Shown in pieces: positions 32,227-34,043 of a stretch of DNA of 34,043 nt. The notes under the pieces are model-generated. The model made no database searches. It had not been told where the DNA came from and saw only the letters and a list, made by a program, of their open reading frames with translations. The DNA comes from an uncultured Verrucomicrobiales bacterium (GTDB taxonomy: Bacteria; Verrucomicrobiota; Verrucomicrobiia; Verrucomicrobiales; Akkermansiaceae). A program made the position numbers and the translations under genes. The DNA is taken from the NCBI GenBank assembly GCA_905478925.1, contig CAJQKQ010000095.1, positions 1 to 34,043 on the forward strand, given 5' to 3'. Position 1 is the first letter of the stretch; each line of letters opens with the position of its first letter.

Positions 32227-33516
32227 ATGAAGATTCTCTCCCACAAGGACGCCGCCTACGCCGCGTTTGTCAAGCGGCTGCGACGCAGGGCGATTCCCGA
32301 GGATTCCGTGCGGGATCTGGTTTCCGACATCATCGCAAAAGTGGCTACCGATGGTGACAAGGCGCTGGTCGAACTGACCGAACGTTTCGACGGAGCCAAG
32401 CTTACTCGCAAGTCGTTGTTTGTGAGTGAAAATGAATTCGCTGAGGCCGAGGCCGGGGTGAGTGCTGCTACCCGCGATGCCGTCCGGCGCAGCCTTACGA
32501 ACATCCATTGGTTCGCGAAAAAGAGCATGCGCAAAGATTGGTCCGGGAAAAACGCGGAGGGTGCCACCGTCGGTGAGCGCTTCACGCCGTTCGACCGTGT
32601 CGGTGTCTATGTCCCCGGCGGGAAAGCTCCCCTGGTCTCTACCGCGCTGATGACCGCGGGCTTTGCGCAGGCGGCGGGTGTTCCCGAGGTTTTTGCAGCC
32701 ACCCCATGCGGGGCCGACGGCAAGGTGAACCCCGCGTTGCTCTACGCTCTGCAACAGGCTGGTGTGACCGAGGCGATCAAGGTCGGTGGAGCACAGGCGA
32801 TCGCGGCGATGGCTCTCGGTACGAAAACGATACGCCCCGTCGACCGTATCTTCGGGCCAGGGAACCGGTTTGTCGTCGAGGCGAAACGGCAGCTCGTCGG
32901 TGCGTTCTCCATTGATCTTCTGCCAGGCCCCAGCGAGATTTTGATCCTCGCCGATGCGTCGGCGAAAGCCGCCTACATCGCGGCAGATATGTTGGCGCAA
33001 GCCGAACACGGCGGGGATAGCATCGTCGGCTTCGCAACGCCATCCAAGGCATTGCTTAATCAAGTGAAACGCGAAGTTGAGAAGCAGGCGGACACCCTCA
33101 GCCGCGGCAAGATGATCAGGGAAGTACTCAAGTCCGGAACGTTCCTGCTCCATGTGAAATCACTGGAGGAGGGCATTGCTATCTCAAATGATTTTGCGCC
33201 CGAACACCTTTCGCTGATCGTGGAAAACGAAGACGAAATCCTCGCGAAAATCCGCACTGCAGGAGCGATCTACCTCGGAGCTGACTCACCGGTAGCGGTG
33301 GGTGATTTCCTCGCCGGCCCCAGCCACACACTGCCAACAGGTGGAGCGGGAAGATCCTTTTCCGGCCTGCGGGCCGATCAGTTTCAGCGCCGTACGAGTA
33401 TCGTAAAGATGGGCAAATCTGCGGTGAAGAAATCGCTCCCGGTCATTGAGGAGTTTGCACGTCTGGAGGGTCTCGACGCTCACGGGAAATCAACATCCAT
33501 AAGATTGGAACGATGA
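32227..33516 (+). CDS. hisD: Histidinol dehydrogenase
   Basis: HisD carries out the last two steps of histidine synthesis, oxidising histidinol to histidine with two NAD+. The 429-residue product keeps all known functional residues: zinc ligands Gln258, His261 (AQAEHGGDS), Asp360 and His419 (LDAHGKS), and the catalytic pair Glu326-His327 (NDFAPEHLSL). Other signatures are YVPGGKAPL, VGGAQAIAAMALGT, IFGPGNRFV, DLLPGPSEILILAD and GPSHTLPTGG. It diverges from the large DUF1549 gene with 147 bp between starts. The last bases overlap the start of the next gene (ATGA), so the two are translationally coupled. No other his gene is in the window. Confidence 0.97.
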   Translation: MKILSHKDAAYAAFVKRLRRRAIPEDSVRDLVSDIIAKVATDGDKALVELTERFDGAKLTRKSLFVSENEFAEAEAGVSAATRDAVRRSLTNIHWFAKKSMRKDWSGKNAEGATVGERFTPFDRVGVYVPGGKAPLVSTALMTAGFAQAAGVPEVFAATPCGADGKVNPALLYALQQAGVTEAIKVGGAQAIAAMALGTKTIRPVDRIFGPGNRFVVEAKRQLVGAFSIDLLPGPSEILILADASAKAAYIAADMLAQAEHGGDSIVGFATPSKALLNQVKREVEKQADTLSRGKMIREVLKSGTFLLHVKSLEEGIAISNDFAPEHLSLIVENEDEILAKIRTAGAIYLGADSPVAVGDFLAGPSHTLPTGGAGRSFSGLRADQFQRRTSIVKMGKSAVKKSLPVIEEFARLEGLDAHGKSTSIRLER

Positions 33517-34043
33517 ACGAAGAGGAGAGGGAGTATTCGCCGAAACGCTTTGCGATCAGCAGCGTCGCGTGTCCTGCATGTCATGCGAAGCTCGCTCGCG
33601 AGGCGAAATGGTGCGAGGGATGCGGATTCTCCGGTGCAAAATCGATGGAGATGTTCGGCGACAGCCCGCCTCCGCTGCTGCCTATTCTTGATGTCGTGGA
33701 TCTCTGGGATGCGAAGGGGCAGCGCAAGATCGAAGCGGAGGTGAAGGCCTTCGGGAAACGGTTTCCCCAGATACGGTGGCGAATTTGCGCAGTCGCTCTC
33801 GGATCCGATGTGAGCCTGCCGCTCTTCGGTTTCTGGCTGATGAACGCTTCCCCGCTCCTGCCCGGGGAGAGTGGGGAAGACCGGGAGTGGACCGTCCTGC
33901 TTCTCGTTGATTCCGACTCCGGCAAAACTACGGTGACCACGGGATACAGGGCGGAAGTCTGGCTCTCCGATGAAATGTGGGGCACCGCGCTGGAAGAAAC
34001 CGTGAAACCGTTCAGCAAGGGGCATCCGGACAAGGCCGTGGTG
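33513..34043 (+). CDS. Zinc-ribbon protein with TPM-like domain, partial
   Basis: The gene starts at an ATG overlapping the hisD stop and is open to the window edge, giving 177 residues without a stop. The N-terminus has a double zinc-ribbon (CPACHAKLAREAKWCEGCG, Cys20, Cys23, Cys34, Cys37). After a Pro-rich linker the sequence PILDVVDLWDAKGQRKIEAEVKAFGKRFPQIRWRICAVAL and WTVLLLVDSDSGKTTVTTGY resembles the TPM (TLP18.3/Psb32/MOLO-1) domain, which in other proteins is associated with phosphatase-like or membrane-protein-quality roles. The match is by eye and moderate. The reason for coupling to hisD is unknown. The C-terminus is missing. Confidence 0.6.
   Translation, partial: MNEEEREYSPKRFAISSVACPACHAKLAREAKWCEGCGFSGAKSMEMFGDSPPPLLPILDVVDLWDAKGQRKIEAEVKAFGKRFPQIRWRICAVALGSDVSLPLFGFWLMNASPLLPGESGEDREWTVLLLVDSDSGKTTVTTGYRAEVWLSDEMWGTALEETVKPFSKGHPDKAVV

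Overview
The window looks like a chromosomal segment of a Verrucomicrobiota bacterium, probably of the Verrucomicrobiales type. The assignment is inferred from gene content: two DUF1549/DUF1553 cytochrome genes paired with Tat-exported DUF1501 genes (a Planctomycetes-Verrucomicrobia hallmark), fairly high GC, open antisense frames and few Shine-Dalgarno sites. Most genes are ordinary housekeeping genes. No rRNA, tRNA, CRISPR array or prophage was seen.

Layout. 1-4305: M29 aminopeptidase, a compact DUF1501 gene behind uvrC (minus strand), then an L,D-transpeptidase lipoprotein closed by a strong terminator. 4328-7123: a cytochrome b562-like protein divergent from penicillin-binding protein 1C. 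7124-7681: a long intergenic region holding a 256-bp MITE-like element with 21-bp terminal inverted repeats and a 9-bp target duplication. 7682-11054: a DUF1549/DUF1553 plus DUF1501 pair. 11083-13117: proB-proA on the minus strand. 13269-14903: an Na+/H+ antiporter-family protein. 14904-18511: a minus-strand cluster acpH-like, tsaD, HAD phosphatase, OmpA-like envelope protein. 18608-19735: thiH with a terminator.

19789-22907 is the most accessory-looking part. A mazEF toxin-antitoxin pair sits 2 nt ahead of lutB. A 489-bp GxxExxY (PDDEXK-like) cassette with 47-bp imperfect inverted repeats sits exactly between lutB and lutC. Removing the cassette would leave lutB and lutC 17 nt apart, as in a normal operon. 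This is the strongest candidate here for a little-described mobile unit.

22970-25888: a membrane-anchored endonuclease/exonuclease/phosphatase-like protein with a Glu-to-Gln change at a metal site, then dnaX-ybaB. dnaX has a degenerate zinc site and a possible -1 frameshift site followed by a near-immediate stop. 26024-26218: the C-terminal remnant of a lost DUF1501 gene, next to a ROK fructokinase-like gene. 27205-32079: a DUF3592 protein and a second, larger DUF1549/DUF1553 plus DUF1501 operon. 32227-34043: hisD translationally coupled to a zinc-ribbon/TPM-like gene that runs off the window.
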